Shown here: one piece after another, positions 20,037 through 30,599 of the stretch
Position numbering within the stretch: position 1 is the stretch's first letter
How the letters are laid out: each line of letters opens with the position of its first letter
Origin: Volutella citrinella
Lineage: Eukaryota; Ascomycota; Sordariomycetes; Hypocreales; Nectriaceae
Direction: 5' to 3'
Length of the DNA stretch: 64,000 nucleotides
Assembly (NCBI GenBank): GCA_034401135.1
Contig: JAWZSP010000010.1
Span: 682,001-746,000 of the forward strand
Position numbers and translations under genes: made by a program
The notes under the pieces: model-generated
What the model saw: only the letters and a program-made list of their open reading frames with translations
Database searches by the model: none
What the model was told of the DNA's origin: nothing

Positions 20037-21685
20037 GGGCGCATTGTGGTAATTTCAGCTTGGAAAGAGTCAAAAGTAGAAGAATTAGCGGCTAGTTGGA
20101 CATAGCACTCAAACTGCCAACATGAGGCTTCGTCGGGCAACACGCCCCTATCTGCTTCCCACCTTATCGAATATTGTATCGAGTAATAATTTTCATAGCG
20201 AGATGGCTCAACGGCATGTCTATGAAGGCGGTAGGCAGTACAATGGTGAAGCAGATTAAGACCAAGGTCAGATCCTTGAGTTGGACGCCTTTGGTCATGC
20301 TGCTGGCGCACCCATCCTGGATCAGTTCAAGGGGCTGCATAACACAAAGGAACCGTGCCGGGAAATTGACGACGGGGTCCGCTCCCCCATGCCGCAGACT
20401 GTAATGAAGCTTGGCTGGCTGTTGGCGGCGCCGTCGGTGATGATGTGTCACTGTTGGCTCGAAGCCAGGCTCTGCTTGGCAGGCGTGACACAATGCCATG
20501 CACGCACCGCTCAGGAGCTGATCTGTTGGATAAATGAGACGATGACGAGCAAGAGCAATGGCACGATGTGACTCCGCCAAGGACCGCAGGCAAAATGCTT
20601 CAATAGCTCCTGTGGTGCTGTCCTCTGCAAGAAAAGGATGCACGCGATGCTCGAATGGGTTACGTTGGTGGTCTGGCCGGAGGCCGTGGTGGAGTGAGCA
20701 CAGAGCCGAATGCAGGGGCGTGGTCAGCCATGGTTGGGGCGCATCCAGTGTGACAGCTCAGGGTCTAGAAAGAGAGAGAAGTCGAAAGCATGGGTGAAGC
20801 GCAACAAGACGCGTGATATCACAGTGGCCAGGCGCTAGTGGATTTTGGTTTTCAACACTGGGGTGGCTAGATGGGAGGCAATAACGCCTGCCTCCAGTAC
20901 GACCCAGCAGGGTTTGTTGGCTGGAGGATTGGCTTCAGGGATGAGCAACAACCTGAACTTCCTGAAGCATGTGTGCTCCTGCGAGCACCACTATCCTACT
21001 CTTTTACCCTGAGTCCCTGGAGTGGCTGCAAGTACCGCGCTAAAGGTCCAGCCCACAGGGGATGTGACGCCAGCAATGGGGCTCGGGGATCGGCTCCGGT
21101 AGGTACTAATCATGCATCTCATATCTCAACGACTCGAGGCCCACTCAGACAGCGTTGTCCACGCGTTGAGCAAGTCTGAGGTTGTGCTTGCCGTTGAACA
21201 ATTCTGGTTGGATCGCTCGGTCCGGACTCCATTGATGTCGCACATGGCCTTGAGTAGTTGGTCCGTAGTCCGCCGCGCCTCCAAACCCAAACTTGTTCGC
21301 CGCCGAATACGACACACGCCGAACCCCACGGCGACTGAATAGACCTGGTGTAATGGAAGCCACAACCGCCATATCGGTGTCGCTATCCGCTTTCATTACT
21401 CAGAGTGCCTTACCTTTGTCACTGCTCAATTGCCAAGACCGAGTCCCCCAAGACTCTACGGGGCCTGTATCTGCTGTTGTCCCCATACAGCACAGCCACA
21501 GCCGTGCAAAGCCGGCCGCAGCGCCCTATGGCACGGGACTTGTAACACATACAACAGAGGCTAGTATCCTGTCGTGTCCTGAGCCGGAGGGGCGGTCACG
21601 TAGTTTGTAGGGGGCAAGACTTGATTGACCACATGGGAGAGCCGACTTCCGACGGGATGGCAGCAACCCGCTCACTGAGGCCACC
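20037..21685. other. No gene recognised
   Basis: Overlapping short frames on both strands without assignable domains. On the minus strand at 20170-20260 a hydrophobic segment (LTLVLICFTIVLPTAFIDM) could be a membrane helix of a lost gene; it has no supporting context. Confidence 0.35.
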
Positions 21686-22344
21686 ATGAACTACCAGCTC
21701 GTCCACGTGGAGGCCTATATCGTGTACGTCGACATGGTGCTGCTCAACGAGGTCGCCTACAAGTTGACCACGGACACGATTGTTGCCCTCGTCGAGTACC
21801 ACAAGAATATCCACTGTGTCGACGCCGAGGCTACGACTGGCCCGACAAGGGCCGGCAGTGCAAGAAGCTGCACGATGACTTCGTCCAGGACATCAACAAG
21901 TTTGTGTTTCGCACTCACGTCTCTGCGCTTGAGGGCCTCGAGGAAGAGGGCGCCGGAGAGCTGCTTTGTGGCAAGAGCGACGAGGTCAAGATCAGCATTG
22001 CCGCCCTCATGAAGCCTCTTCTACTGCCCCCTCCCCGCGTCTTCGAGGTCGTCCACCAGCACACGCTGCTGCCCAGATCCTACACCGGCAACATGTTGTT
22101 TCCGGGCACCGCCCCGGCTAGCCTCCCTGCCGCCGATGCGTGGAGAGTTCTGCCCTCAAGCCCGAGCGTGAAGTCCACCTCGCCCGAGTCCCACACAAGC
22201 TCTGTCTGGGCACCCCTGGGAATCCGCGACGTCCAGCTCTCGTCAACTCCTGCCTTCACCCAGCCTCAGTTTCCGCCGGCTTCCTCATCAGCTCGCCGGA
22301 GGCAGTGGCGCCCACTAAAGACGGGTCTAGCAGCGAAGGTATGA
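21686..22344 (+). pseudogene. Unidentified protein, frameshifted
   Basis: A plus-strand frame beginning MNYQLVHVEAYIVYVD and continuing EVAYKLTTDTIVALVEYHKN reaches VDAEA at about 21830, where the reading continues in the next frame as YDWPDKGRQCKKLHDDF, VQDINKFVFRTHVSALEGLE and VKISIAALMKPLLLPPPRVF. The amino-acid composition and strong third-position C/G in both halves argue that this was one gene and that a single base is missing near 21830. I do not recognise the family. The C-terminal third (Pro/Ser-rich) may be in the wrong frame. Confidence 0.38.
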
Positions 22345-22692
22345 TTGATTAGAGAAGGTCGAAAGGATGGAGGGGCTCCATAATGAGAGAGGTCTTTAAA
22401 GATCAAAATAATTGTTGTCTTCTTGTGACTATCATGGGCCGGATGGGCGTTTTATACACCAGGAGGCAGGGGTTCATCTTAGTTGGGACGAGTACATCTC
22501 GGAGGCCTCGAATCCCACAGTCCGCCCAGCTGAGAACGATTACCCACCTTGATGAATCTTGCGGAATTATCCCTCGCTACATTTACAGGCATCATAGCGC
22601 CGTCCCACGCCATACCATTTCGAAGCCAGGTTGACCCCGGCTTGACTGATTTTACAGGCCGCCGGCATTGCAACTCTTAAATCGTGACTCGG

Positions 22693-22928
22693 CTAGGCAG
22701 TTGCTGAGGGCCCCGCCGCATTGATTATGTTGGTCGCTACCCATACAACCCACACCGTATCACCGTCAGCCCAGTGTGTCGGTCCATTTGGCCAGAGTGG
22801 CCTGGACTGTGCCCTGAGCCCTGAGAATGGCCTAACATTCGGCTTGAATCCGGTGCAACCATGGCCTGAGTTCTTGCAGGTGGAGCACGGCAGCCCAAGG
22901 CCCGTATGCGGTGTACACTTTGACTTGA
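22693..22928 (-). pseudogene. Zn(II)2Cys6 cluster fragment (second half)
   Basis: On the minus strand, directly after a TGCAG acceptor-like site, the frame reads VKSKCTPHTGLGLPCSTCKN then SGHGCTGFKP. This supplies cysteines three to six of a zinc cluster (C-x9-C-x2-C-x6-C). The first two cysteines would lie on an upstream exon ending in the usual intron position just before the basic linker; I cannot find that exon. The downstream regulatory domain is also missing, so this is a detached DNA-binding exon. Confidence 0.42.
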
Positions 22929-23539
22929 CTGCATTCAGGACCATGTCATCATCCAGTCTTCGGGCCATGTCACTGCCTAGGAGTAGTGGCGTACGATGCA
23001 ACCATCCCCTCCGGGCTACACCCTGTGTGGTTGGTTGAAAGAAGGGACCGTATATTAGCATGACAAATGCACATCTCTAGTCGGCTCAGAACGACACCTG
23101 TAGCTGTTATGGTGCATGTGACTAATAATGAATAGGTCATCGGGCTTACCCGTCGAACTGAAGACTCCCACCCTATCGCATATTTGTTTTCGTTTCAATA
23201 TTTGCTCTGGATACAGCTTCTATAGGACTTTGGAGGCCACAGAGTCACTTTATATACTTTAGCTATAGAAATGCTGGGCAAAACGGGCCACGACTTCAAG
23301 TCCCACTGGAGCACCCGCTTGATACATGTACAGAATAGAGGCGGAGACTGAACTCTAAGAAAATAAAAAGTGGCTCGATATACGTTTTTTGTTCATTCGA
23401 GAATAATAGGGTCTGATTTCGTGCCAGAGCCACCTTCCAACGCGCGCCCCCCCCTGGCAGCTCTCAGGATCAAAGACGTCACTAGTCGCTTCTTCATAGA
23501 ATTTGTGGCTCTGACCATTGCGTGAGTTATTTATATTCC

Positions 23540-24604
23540 TTATGGCGGTGAGATAACTGACCTGAAACGACGCTTCCGCCTTTCGAGTAAGGGCTTGGTG
23601 TTCAAGTATCTAGTTTCGAATCTTCTCGCCTGGGCCGGAAGAGATGATTCGGGGTATTCCTGCCGCTTAAGTTCCCATTTATCCCAGGCCCAGGCTTTCC
23701 AAGCAGCTGATGCACGGTCCTCTCCTGGAAAAATCCGTTCCGCGACCTGTTGGAGTCCATCAAGGGCTCCCGTCCAGTCGGTCCGATCCAATACTTCTCT
23801 AGCAAAGTAGCAGAGTATATCAAACTCGTCAACATCGCCCAACCGTTCTTCTCGGATCATCTTCTTCGCCCGAGTAACTTGTGTTGACCAGTCGCGGGGC
23901 CATAGTCGTTCAAGAGATCCAGTGTTGTTTGGCAGAAGAGCGAAAGCAAGATGAAGGTGACGCCGGCGAATCGCTGCGATAAACTGCTTCGTGTTATATC
24001 TAGCTCCATATCGTACTAAAAGCATAGCAATGTTGCTGATATCATGCTGGATGCATAGATCAAGAGGTGTAGGAGAGTCTCGGCCGTTGAGGATTTCTTG
24101 GCGTGTTTCAGCCTTCATTGTCGATTAAATAAAGTCGGTGACCTTTACCGAGCCGCATTCAACAGCTGAAAATAGCGCCGAGCGATCTGGTGCCGCACCC
24201 TTTTTGATGAGTTCGATGGCCAAATCATGGTTCTGCTTGATGAGTGCAGCTTGAAGTGGCGATATAGGGTCGTATTGGGGTGGTTGAAGGTTGAGGGGAG
24301 CCTCAATATGCAGAAGGCAGTTTGTTACCCAGCGTCTTTTCATCAATATCGCAGCTGATAGGTCTTGCGCAGTAAAAAAAACATGGAACAGCTCTGCCCA
24401 CAGGACACCAGAAGCGTCTCCTTCACATATTGCTTGCTGGGCGAACTCACGAACTCGCTTCTCCCAGTACGGGTTCCGAAGCTCCCTTATGCAGATCATC
24501 CCTAGGCGGCGGCAAGTGAATGCAAGGTTAACCAAGGTAGGTATCCCATATTCGCAGGCTGAGATACAGATCATGTAAAGGACTTCGGTTGGTAGCCTTT
24601 CCAT
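23540..24604 (-). pseudogene. F-box-like and ankyrin-repeat protein with one nonsense codon
   Basis: Starts MERLPTEVLYMICISACE, an F-box-type opening, followed by LVNLAFTCRRLGMICIREL and WEKRVREFAQQ. From residue 120 ankyrin-like units appear: SPLQAALIKQNHDLAIELIK, then KGAAPDRSALFSAVECGSVK, and after the break SPTPLDLCIQHDISNIAMLL and VRYGARYNTKQFIAAIRRRH. The frame would be 354 codons long but codon 160 is TAA (24125-24127). Changing CAA to TAA is one C-to-T transition, and the protein resumes in the same frame with STMKAETRQE. F-box/ankyrin proteins normally link substrates to SCF ubiquitin ligases. If the stop is real, only the F-box half is made; sequencing error or a variant allele are alternatives. 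A restart at the ATG at 24118 would give the ankyrin half alone. Confidence 0.62.
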
Positions 24605-24757
24605 TGGAACGCCGAGGGACACCGAGGGACGCCGCGCGAAGAGGTGGGGAAGCGGCCGAGAACGACGAAGCCGTGGGTAGCAGCGGTTGAGGACGGGCGC
24701 GGATGGGCCAAGGGCCAGGCCTATGGCGAAGTCGAATTGGTCAGACGCGCAGTCCAC

Positions 24758-26425
24758 GGTTGAACTGCTTCATTGGTGGGCATGGTATGACGCCTCGTCT
24801 CCGGCTATAGGGAGGGTAGGAGAGATTTATACTTGAAGCATCCACGGGCAGGCGGACATAACACCCCTGGTCGACGCTTCCACACTGAAACCCCCGCAAG
24901 GCATGGCTGCACCATCCGTAGGAGCCAACATCTCTAGATATACATGTACCAACTAGTCATCTTCTAATCGCAGCCAAGGCATCAAACAGTGGGCCAGTTT
25001 TTGCGGCCTTGACTACCCGAAGTCTTATGGGTACTGTAGCGACGTTGTCGCGAGGCAAGTTATAGGATAGCGCCGAAAAAGACCCAGCTGAAGTGACTCA
25101 AACCCGGCTCTATTGATTCTTATTAGACCCGTCGGTATTGCAGCAGAAGAGTAAAAGAAAGGAACTCGGCGGAGAGCCAATAGCCTCTCCCAACTCCATC
25201 GAAGGAAACATCACGGCAGCAGAGGTGGTTGGACTCCATCATTTGGTAGTACCCAACCCTCCGCCACCGTCTGGTATTTGGCCCGTTCGGCTCATTGTCG
25301 TGACGTCGCCTTGACCTACCCATGCTCGCTTTGGCGAGATGGATTCAAGCAAGGTAGACCCCTTATTCGCTGGAATGCAAAATGCCGCCACTAGCCAAGC
25401 AAGCAGCCGCCAGAACACGGCCTGGCGTTGACTGATTGGCCTTGAATACGCCGTCCCGAACCCCAGCCCTGGTTGTCGTTCCGGTGTCCTCTACCCCGCT
25501 ATTTCCTCAAAGCCAGCCGCTGCTTGCATATGAGAGATGGAGGAAATAGTCGTAATTCGATGCCCCACCCGCAATAAAGGAGTGGCTTAGGTCACGTGAA
25601 TGCCAGCCAGGAAGTGCGATTCAACTGGGGATGGCCTGGTCATCTGCACCAGTCATTGTGTTGCGGGCGGGCGACCTTCTTCTGTGCCCGGACATTCCTG
25701 GATGAAGGGTACCTGTTCTGGGCCTCGGAACAACCAATCTGGCCTGCTTGTCTGAAAAACAGACCTTCCACCTTAGGTCGTCATAGATATACGGCCAGTG
25801 GATGGATAGACATACATGGTCCAATTTGCCGAAATTATCCTTCTCTTTTTACCATAAGTGGGATGCAGCAACAATAGACTTCTTACGAGTACATGACTTG
25901 GCGATGACAATCACCAGGCGTGAATGCTTCGCCTTGAACTTCACGGGTTCTTCAAGCATGAGACGTCCAAACAGAAGCAATGCATCCAACGAATAGGAGG
26001 CCTTCCTGGCTACCGGATCCGCAGAGTGCGATTGGACTGTGCACTTGATGCGCCTAGCCATAGAGAGCGGGGCTTCCTGTGTTTGAAATGGCCGCTTATT
26101 CCGTTTTGTGCGTCGGTTTGGTCCACCCTGCTTCGAGACTGCGACACCATCCCTAAGTGAATGCCGAGCTTATATTTGCCTAACCACGCCTAGACAATAA
26201 GTTTAATTTGTCCGTCCTACGTTCATAACCTTCGCTGCGATCCTCAACTTGTGAGGATGGTGGGTCCTTGGGAGACGGCCAGATCTGACCCGGAGCCCCA
26301 CTGAACACAAAATCGCCCCTGCTAAGAAATGACCAAAGGAAGGTTCACCCGTTTCGCCTTTAACTGAAATAACAGCTTTCAAGAGGGCCTTTCCATTTAA
26401 TGCGACTGCTTCACGGTTAGAAAGA
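24758..26425. other. No gene recognised
   Basis: Normal-GC sequence without assignable frames. Several 60-90 codon frames overlap on both strands between 25590 and 26160, but none shows a motif I can name. Confidence 0.35.
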
Positions 26426-26971
26426 ATGAGCTCATTCGGTTGTATTCTGCTTGAAGTAAGCCTACCCTGTCGTAGGTCGCGAGCCGCAGACTTTGCTCGA
26501 GGTCTGATCATGCAACTGAACACCATGCTCGATGGAGACTGGTTGGGCTTAATAACATTTCACTATCGTGAAACCGAGGATCAGCCTCCCTATGTTGTAC
26601 CAGGGTATCACATTTCTCTTTTAGCAGATATTCCACAACACTTTGAGGCAGAAGCAGAAGCCATGCATTCTGACGTAAGAGAGGCGATGAAGGTCTTGAA
26701 AGATTATTGCCAGTTCCATAACATCTGTCATCGCTTATATATCCCCAGCGAGAATACTTAGGTACTCAATGGACATTTTTACCTTGATGACACACACCAC
26801 GTCAATTCACCTGGTCCAGGAGGCAGCCGTGGCGGCAGCAGCGAGAACGTCTCTGAGCTTAGCGTATCAGGCGAGGCCCAGTCCAAGCTCAGCCTTATCG
26901 ACGGACTCGACATGGCCTTGACATCGGCAGATCTCGCCTCTGAAATCAAGGAAGGATACCTTTGCTGTTGA
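26426..26971 (+). pseudogene. Unidentified 182-codon frame with one in-frame TAG
   Basis: The first 111 codons contain MLDGDWLGLITFHYRETED, VVPGYHISLLADIPQHFEAE and VLKDYCQFHNICHRLYIP. After a TAG at 26759-26761 the same frame continues with VLNGHFYLDDTHHVN, a Gly/Ser linker, then VSELSVSGEAQSKLSLIDGL and DMALTSADLASEIKEGYLCC to a TGA at 26969-26971. Both halves look like one protein, and CAG to TAG is a single C-to-T change, so a recent nonsense mutation is the simplest reading. The N-terminus is uncertain; an upstream exon is possible. Family unknown. It lies about 120 bases left of a MITE-A copy. Confidence 0.42.
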
Positions 26972-27089
26972 TCAGGGTAAGGCCAACATCAGTGCTAAAA
27001 CAGGCCCACCGGCCGGGTCTGCCTCTCTGCCTCTTTACCCTGCCAAGTTGTTTGGACGCACTCTGTACTAGTAACATGCTGCTTACTTA

Positions 27090-27335
27090 CTGTTATGAGC
27101 AAAACCACCTTCCGGTGTCCACTCTATGTGTTAAGTCTTTGAGGTGCAAGAAATGGACGATATATAATAAGAACTTTTGTGCACTCCCTCAAATCAAAAA
27201 GTATAAGGCCGCATTCGCTATTATTAGCTAATTACAGCCGAATAGCTAGAGTGGACTAACTTCTATACTATAGTTCTAGGGCGCTTTTGTTCAAAACACA
27301 TATTGATCAAAGGAAGCTGCTTTTGCTCATCACAG
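27090..27335 (-). mobile_element. MITE-A, complete copy, inverted (246 bp)
   Basis: Starts CTGTTATGAGCAAAACCACC and ends CTTTTGCTCATCACAG; flanked by TA on each side. Its sequence is the reverse complement of the copies at 8858 and 28941 with scattered differences. Left of the hydrolase gene. Confidence 0.8.
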
Positions 27336-27623
27336 TATTTCCGAACATATTCTCTCGGTATCAGTAGCGTCACCCAGAATGATTCCTTAGCGTAGAGAGT
27401 GGAATCTGAAAATAGCCTGCGGCTCACACCACCAGAGGTTGAATTTATTTATAACTATGTATGTGCCGAAATAGACCTGTTGCAATTTACAATAAAAACA
27501 TCTTGTTACGCCAAGTAAGCCACTTGCAAATGTTTGCATATTGACCGAATTTCTCTAAAAAGCCATATGTGAAGCGGCTGACGGCGAATCGAGTGCTCAT
27601 CCCGATCACATAACAAATGCACG

Positions 27624-28814
27624 ATGCGTAACTGCTCTGAACTCTTGAGGGCACTATGTCATTGGTGGTTTGGCTTCCCTTCTGCATTATCAGAACGTCG
27701 ACTTCTGGAGTATATTCAAGATACAGAACAGACCAGTGGGCCAGCTTCCAGCTCGACTGATCTGCCCAGATTTGCAAGGAACTCGATAAGTCCATCTCCA
27801 CTATGGCATCTCGAGTATGTTAAACTGCCAGGGGATAACCGATGTATCAATGAACTCTCCATCCTGCATGATCCAAGTCCCACAGATAATGTTATAGTCA
27901 TGCTACACGGCTATGGAGGAGGGTTGGGATTCTACTATCGGAATTTTGTGGATATCTCGACACAAGGCGGATATAACGTATATGCATTGGATCTCCTGGG
28001 TATGGGAAGGAGCTCGCGCCCGAGATTTAAAGTGTCGGCGAAGTCTCGCGAGGGCAGAATCGCCGAAGTTGAGAGTTGGTTCATTGAGGCTATCGAGGAC
28101 TGGCGTATCGAACGTCAGATCGAACGATTCACTCTCCTTGGACACAGCTTCGGTGGATATATTGCGTCCGTGTACGCGATTAAGCATTCGACGCGAGTCA
28201 AAAAGCTGATCCTCGCCTCTGCAGTGGGGTTTTCTGATGCTGATCCACGTCAGTGCCCCGGACGGAGATCAGAAAGCACATGTCATGGAGTGGCGATCGC
28301 GCAGTCTCTAATGACCCAACAACGAACTGACCTCAGCCGGGTTCCTTGGTGGATGAGACTTACATGGGCACTCAAGATCTCCCCCTTCAGCCTCATTCGA
28401 TGGTCAGGCCCCTTGGGGTACTTCATCGTATCTGCGTGGGTCAAGCACCAATTCCCGCAACTTCGAGAAGACATACAGGCTCTCAGCGACTATTGCCACG
28501 GTATCGCTCGATTACCGGCCAGTGGCGAGCGTGCGCTCACTTTTTTGTTCGCACCTGGCGCTCGAGCTTATGTACCCTTGGCGCTTCGTATACATCCTTT
28601 GCTTTCCCAGGTAAGTGTGGTCTTCATATATGGCGAAAAGGACTGGGTGAACTTTAAAGGCGCGCAGGAGCTAGTACTCCAGCAAATAAATCATCAAGGC
28701 TCGCAGGCAAAGTTGCTTATCTTGGAGAATATTGGCCATTATGTCAACTTTCACCCTGACTTCAATAGAATTCTAGTACGCGAAATGTCTGATACAGGCA
28801 GAGGCTGCGTTTAA
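27624..28814 (+). CDS. Alpha/beta hydrolase, CLD1/ABHD4-ABHD5-like
   Basis: Single-exon gene of 396 residues. The N-terminus has the CHWWFGFPSALSERRLLEYI block and a later ELSILH strand typical of the CLD1/ABHD5 branch, which acts on phospholipids or acylglycerols; yeast Cld1 is a mitochondrial cardiolipin deacylase. Catalytic features are complete: the oxyanion motif HGYGGGLGFYYRNF at about 95, the nucleophile elbow GHSFGG with Ser at about 175, an acid in IYGEKDWVN (Asp about 340) and His at about 372 in ENIGHYVNFHP. The block SWFIEAIEDWRIERQIERFT before the elbow is also characteristic. Length fits the family. No introns, normal GC and no RIP stops, so it is probably functional. It is bracketed by two MITE-A copies in opposite orientation, 289 bases upstream and 127 bases downstream. 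Substrate cannot be told from sequence. Confidence 0.85.
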   Translation: MRNCSELLRALCHWWFGFPSALSERRLLEYIQDTEQTSGPASSSTDLPRFARNSISPSPLWHLEYVKLPGDNRCINELSILHDPSPTDNVIVMLHGYGGGLGFYYRNFVDISTQGGYNVYALDLLGMGRSSRPRFKVSAKSREGRIAEVESWFIEAIEDWRIERQIERFTLLGHSFGGYIASVYAIKHSTRVKKLILASAVGFSDADPRQCPGRRSESTCHGVAIAQSLMTQQRTDLSRVPWWMRLTWALKISPFSLIRWSGPLGYFIVSAWVKHQFPQLREDIQALSDYCHGIARLPASGERALTFLFAPGARAYVPLALRIHPLLSQVSVVFIYGEKDWVNFKGAQELVLQQINHQGSQAKLLILENIGHYVNFHPDFNRILVREMSDTGRGCV

Positions 28815-28940
28815 GTAGATGATAATGGAATGGTTGCGTTATTCCCTATATCACTGCCCTGACTTAAGAATACTCTTTATTAAGCTAGCTGGGTTTGCTC
28901 TACTATGTATGCCTATATGATCAATATCTCCTCTCTCATA

Positions 28941-29185
28941 CTGTTATGAGCAAAAGCAGCTTCCTTTGATCAATATGTGCTTTGAACAAAAGCGCCTCAT
29001 AACTATAGTATAGAAGTTGGTCCACTCTAGCCATGCGTCTGTGATTAGCTAACAACAGCGAATGCGGCCTCATAATTTCTGATTTGACGGCGTGCGCGAA
29101 ATTTCTTAGTATATATCGTCCATTTCTTGCACCTCAAAGACTTGCGCATAGAGTGGACACCGGAAGGTGGTTTTGCTCAAAACAG
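28941..29185 (+). mobile_element. MITE-A, complete copy (245 bp), reference copy
   Basis: CTGTTATGAGCAAAAGCAGC at the left end, GGTGGTTTTGCTCAAAACAG at the right end, TA on both sides. The ends form a 24-bp imperfect terminal inverted repeat. Internally a second inverted pair is visible: GTCCACTCTAGCCATGCG about 75 bases from the left end and GCGCATAGAGTGGACACC about 35 bases from the right end, so the single strand could fold into a long hairpin. No coding frame. Confidence 0.8.
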
Positions 29186-29660
29186 TAACGCAAATAGCAA
29201 AATAGGGATCTAACTAGGTTATTCTACTGTTCCCTCGCACTCAAGGGCAGCCAACAAGAGACCTAACAGACCTCGACTAGCAACCAAGGAGTCTGCCTCC
29301 CGCTAAGCTCTATGTGGGTTAGCAGCTTTACCCTTCCGAAAATAGATAGATTTTATCCACGAAATTCATAATTAGCTGAATCTTGGCCACGCCTTTTCGA
29401 AAACGGCCAAATTTTGGCCGCTAAATTCTAATTAGCTGAAAGACTTGCGTCAACAGCGAGGCCAACAACTTTATCAAACAAATAACCCAACAATAAGAAC
29501 AAAAGCTTAATAAGATATAGGCAAATATGAATTTCAACACTCTAATATATGCTAATATTCTACGTTGAGAAATTTTAGTATAGATTTGGGGTCTAGTTTG
29601 AGTCAAGGAAAGTATGGTAGTCTTTAAATCTGGCATTATAGCAATAGCTCCGCCATGCTC
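29186..29660. other. AT-biased non-coding stretch
   Basis: Many stops in all frames and a moderate AT bias; a short imperfect repeat (CTAAATTCTAATTAGCTGAA-like at about 29370 and 29425) recurs. Probably old RIP-affected repeat sequence. Confidence 0.35.
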
Positions 29661-29960
29661 TTTAAGTATAGTAAAAGGAGGGCATTAGGTCGACCAGCCC
29701 TTATTATCTGGGCAAGCAGTTCGTCTATATTGCCAAGTAAAAAGGTTTTCAAGGCTTAGCAAGACTTTATAAAACAACATGATGTCGACAATAGAAAAGC
29801 ATAGTTCTATTATCGCACCATTACTCTAACAACCACGGCTCTGAACCTACCACTAGGCCTTGCCACACTCATAGAGTTTTACTAGCGCATTCTAGACCCA
29901 ATATCATTACACTAGGTCGCTTGGGAGTGTAAAGCAGGCGAGTCCTTGGCCTTGGTATGA
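29661..29960 (+). pseudogene. Unidentified RIP-mutated coding relic
   Basis: In one plus-strand frame the peptide FYYRTITLTTTALNLPLGLA, TLIEFY, a TAG, RILDPISLH, a TAG, VAWECKAGESLALV can be read, with two further TAGs before it. All internal stops are TAG, which would arise from CAG or TGG by single transitions, and the sense codons between them look protein-like. Family unknown. Confidence 0.28.
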
Positions 29961-30207
29961 CCCTTACTAATATTCCCAATAACAAGTGCCCTACTCTTCC
30001 ACTGCATCATACCCCTTCTTCTTCAACTACATCGGCTCTATCCTAAACGTCCTCTTGTTGCTGCTGAGAAGCGGGCTCATGGACAAGATCATCGTCATGG
30101 AGAAAGGGAGGACGAGTAGCGTGGGGTGCTGGTGGAGCATCGGCTACCCCCTGGGCTTGCTGTTATTGTAGAAGTGTTCTTAACGCCACTCGGCCTTGTG
30201 CTGATCG

Positions 30208-30582
30208 TCAGTTTGGGCGCAGGGTAAACCGTCGGGGCTGTGGAGCATGGCGGAGGGCAGGTATGGGCAACATACGCCGAGGGGCCTCAGGAAGCTGGAG
30301 TTGGCGAATGGGTCCTTCGACTTCTTCCTCATATATAGGGGGAGGCGGACCAATGTTTTCATACAAAGGAGGGCTGTCGTACGCGGGGGGCGGCGGGTGG
30401 TATGGCTGTTGCTGTTGCTGTTGCTGTTGGTGCTGCTGTTGTTGCTGCTGTTGCTGCTGTTGCTGTTGTTGCTGTTGTTGCTGCTGCTGCGCATGCGCTC
30501 GCAGAGCACATCGCAAGGCCCTCTCATCAACAAGGCCATACACGGCCAGTTGGCCAGCGAGTCGGAGGCTGCGACGGAGCAT
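30208..30582 (-). CDS. PolyQ protein with three PPxY motifs
   Basis: A 124-codon frame on the minus strand. After an N-terminal basic, Leu/Arg-rich segment (RSLRLAGQLAVYGLVDERAL) comes a glutamine tract of 19 Q, one H and 8 Q encoded by mixed CAG and CAA codons. Next is a proline/tyrosine-rich segment with PPAY, PPLY and PPIY within about 20 residues, then EEEVEGPIRQ and a basic tail. PPxY motifs bind WW domains, for instance of Nedd4/Rsp5-type ubiquitin ligases, so an adaptor-like role is conceivable. The opposite strand would encode only Leu/Cys runs, making the minus frame the better choice. The start codon and expression are unproven, and no homologous family is recognised. Confidence 0.38.
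   Translation of the reverse strand: MLRRSLRLAGQLAVYGLVDERALRCALRAHAQQQQQQQQQQQQQQQQQQQHQQQQQQQQPYHPPPPAYDSPPLYENIGPPPPIYEEEVEGPIRQLQLPEAPRRMLPIPALRHAPQPRRFTLRPN
30406..30489. repeat. CAG/CAA trinucleotide tract (28 codons)
   Basis: On the plus strand 27 CTG or TTG triplets, interrupted once by GTG. The mixture of CTG and TTG means it is less slippage-prone than a pure repeat and suggests selection for glutamine on the minus strand, or old CAG repeats eroded by transitions. Confidence 0.85.
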
Positions 30583-30599
30583 TGTGCGATACCAATGGT

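Noticed and set aside
20190..20260. GAGATGGCTCAACGGCATG resembling a tRNA 5' half
   Set aside because: No matching acceptor stem, anticodon arm or GGTTCGA-type T loop follows.
21270..21350. Minus-strand GVRRVSYSAANKFGFGG resembling the end of a polyketide ketosynthase domain
   Set aside because: Only one short motif fits; the expected NAH residues and neighbouring blocks are absent.
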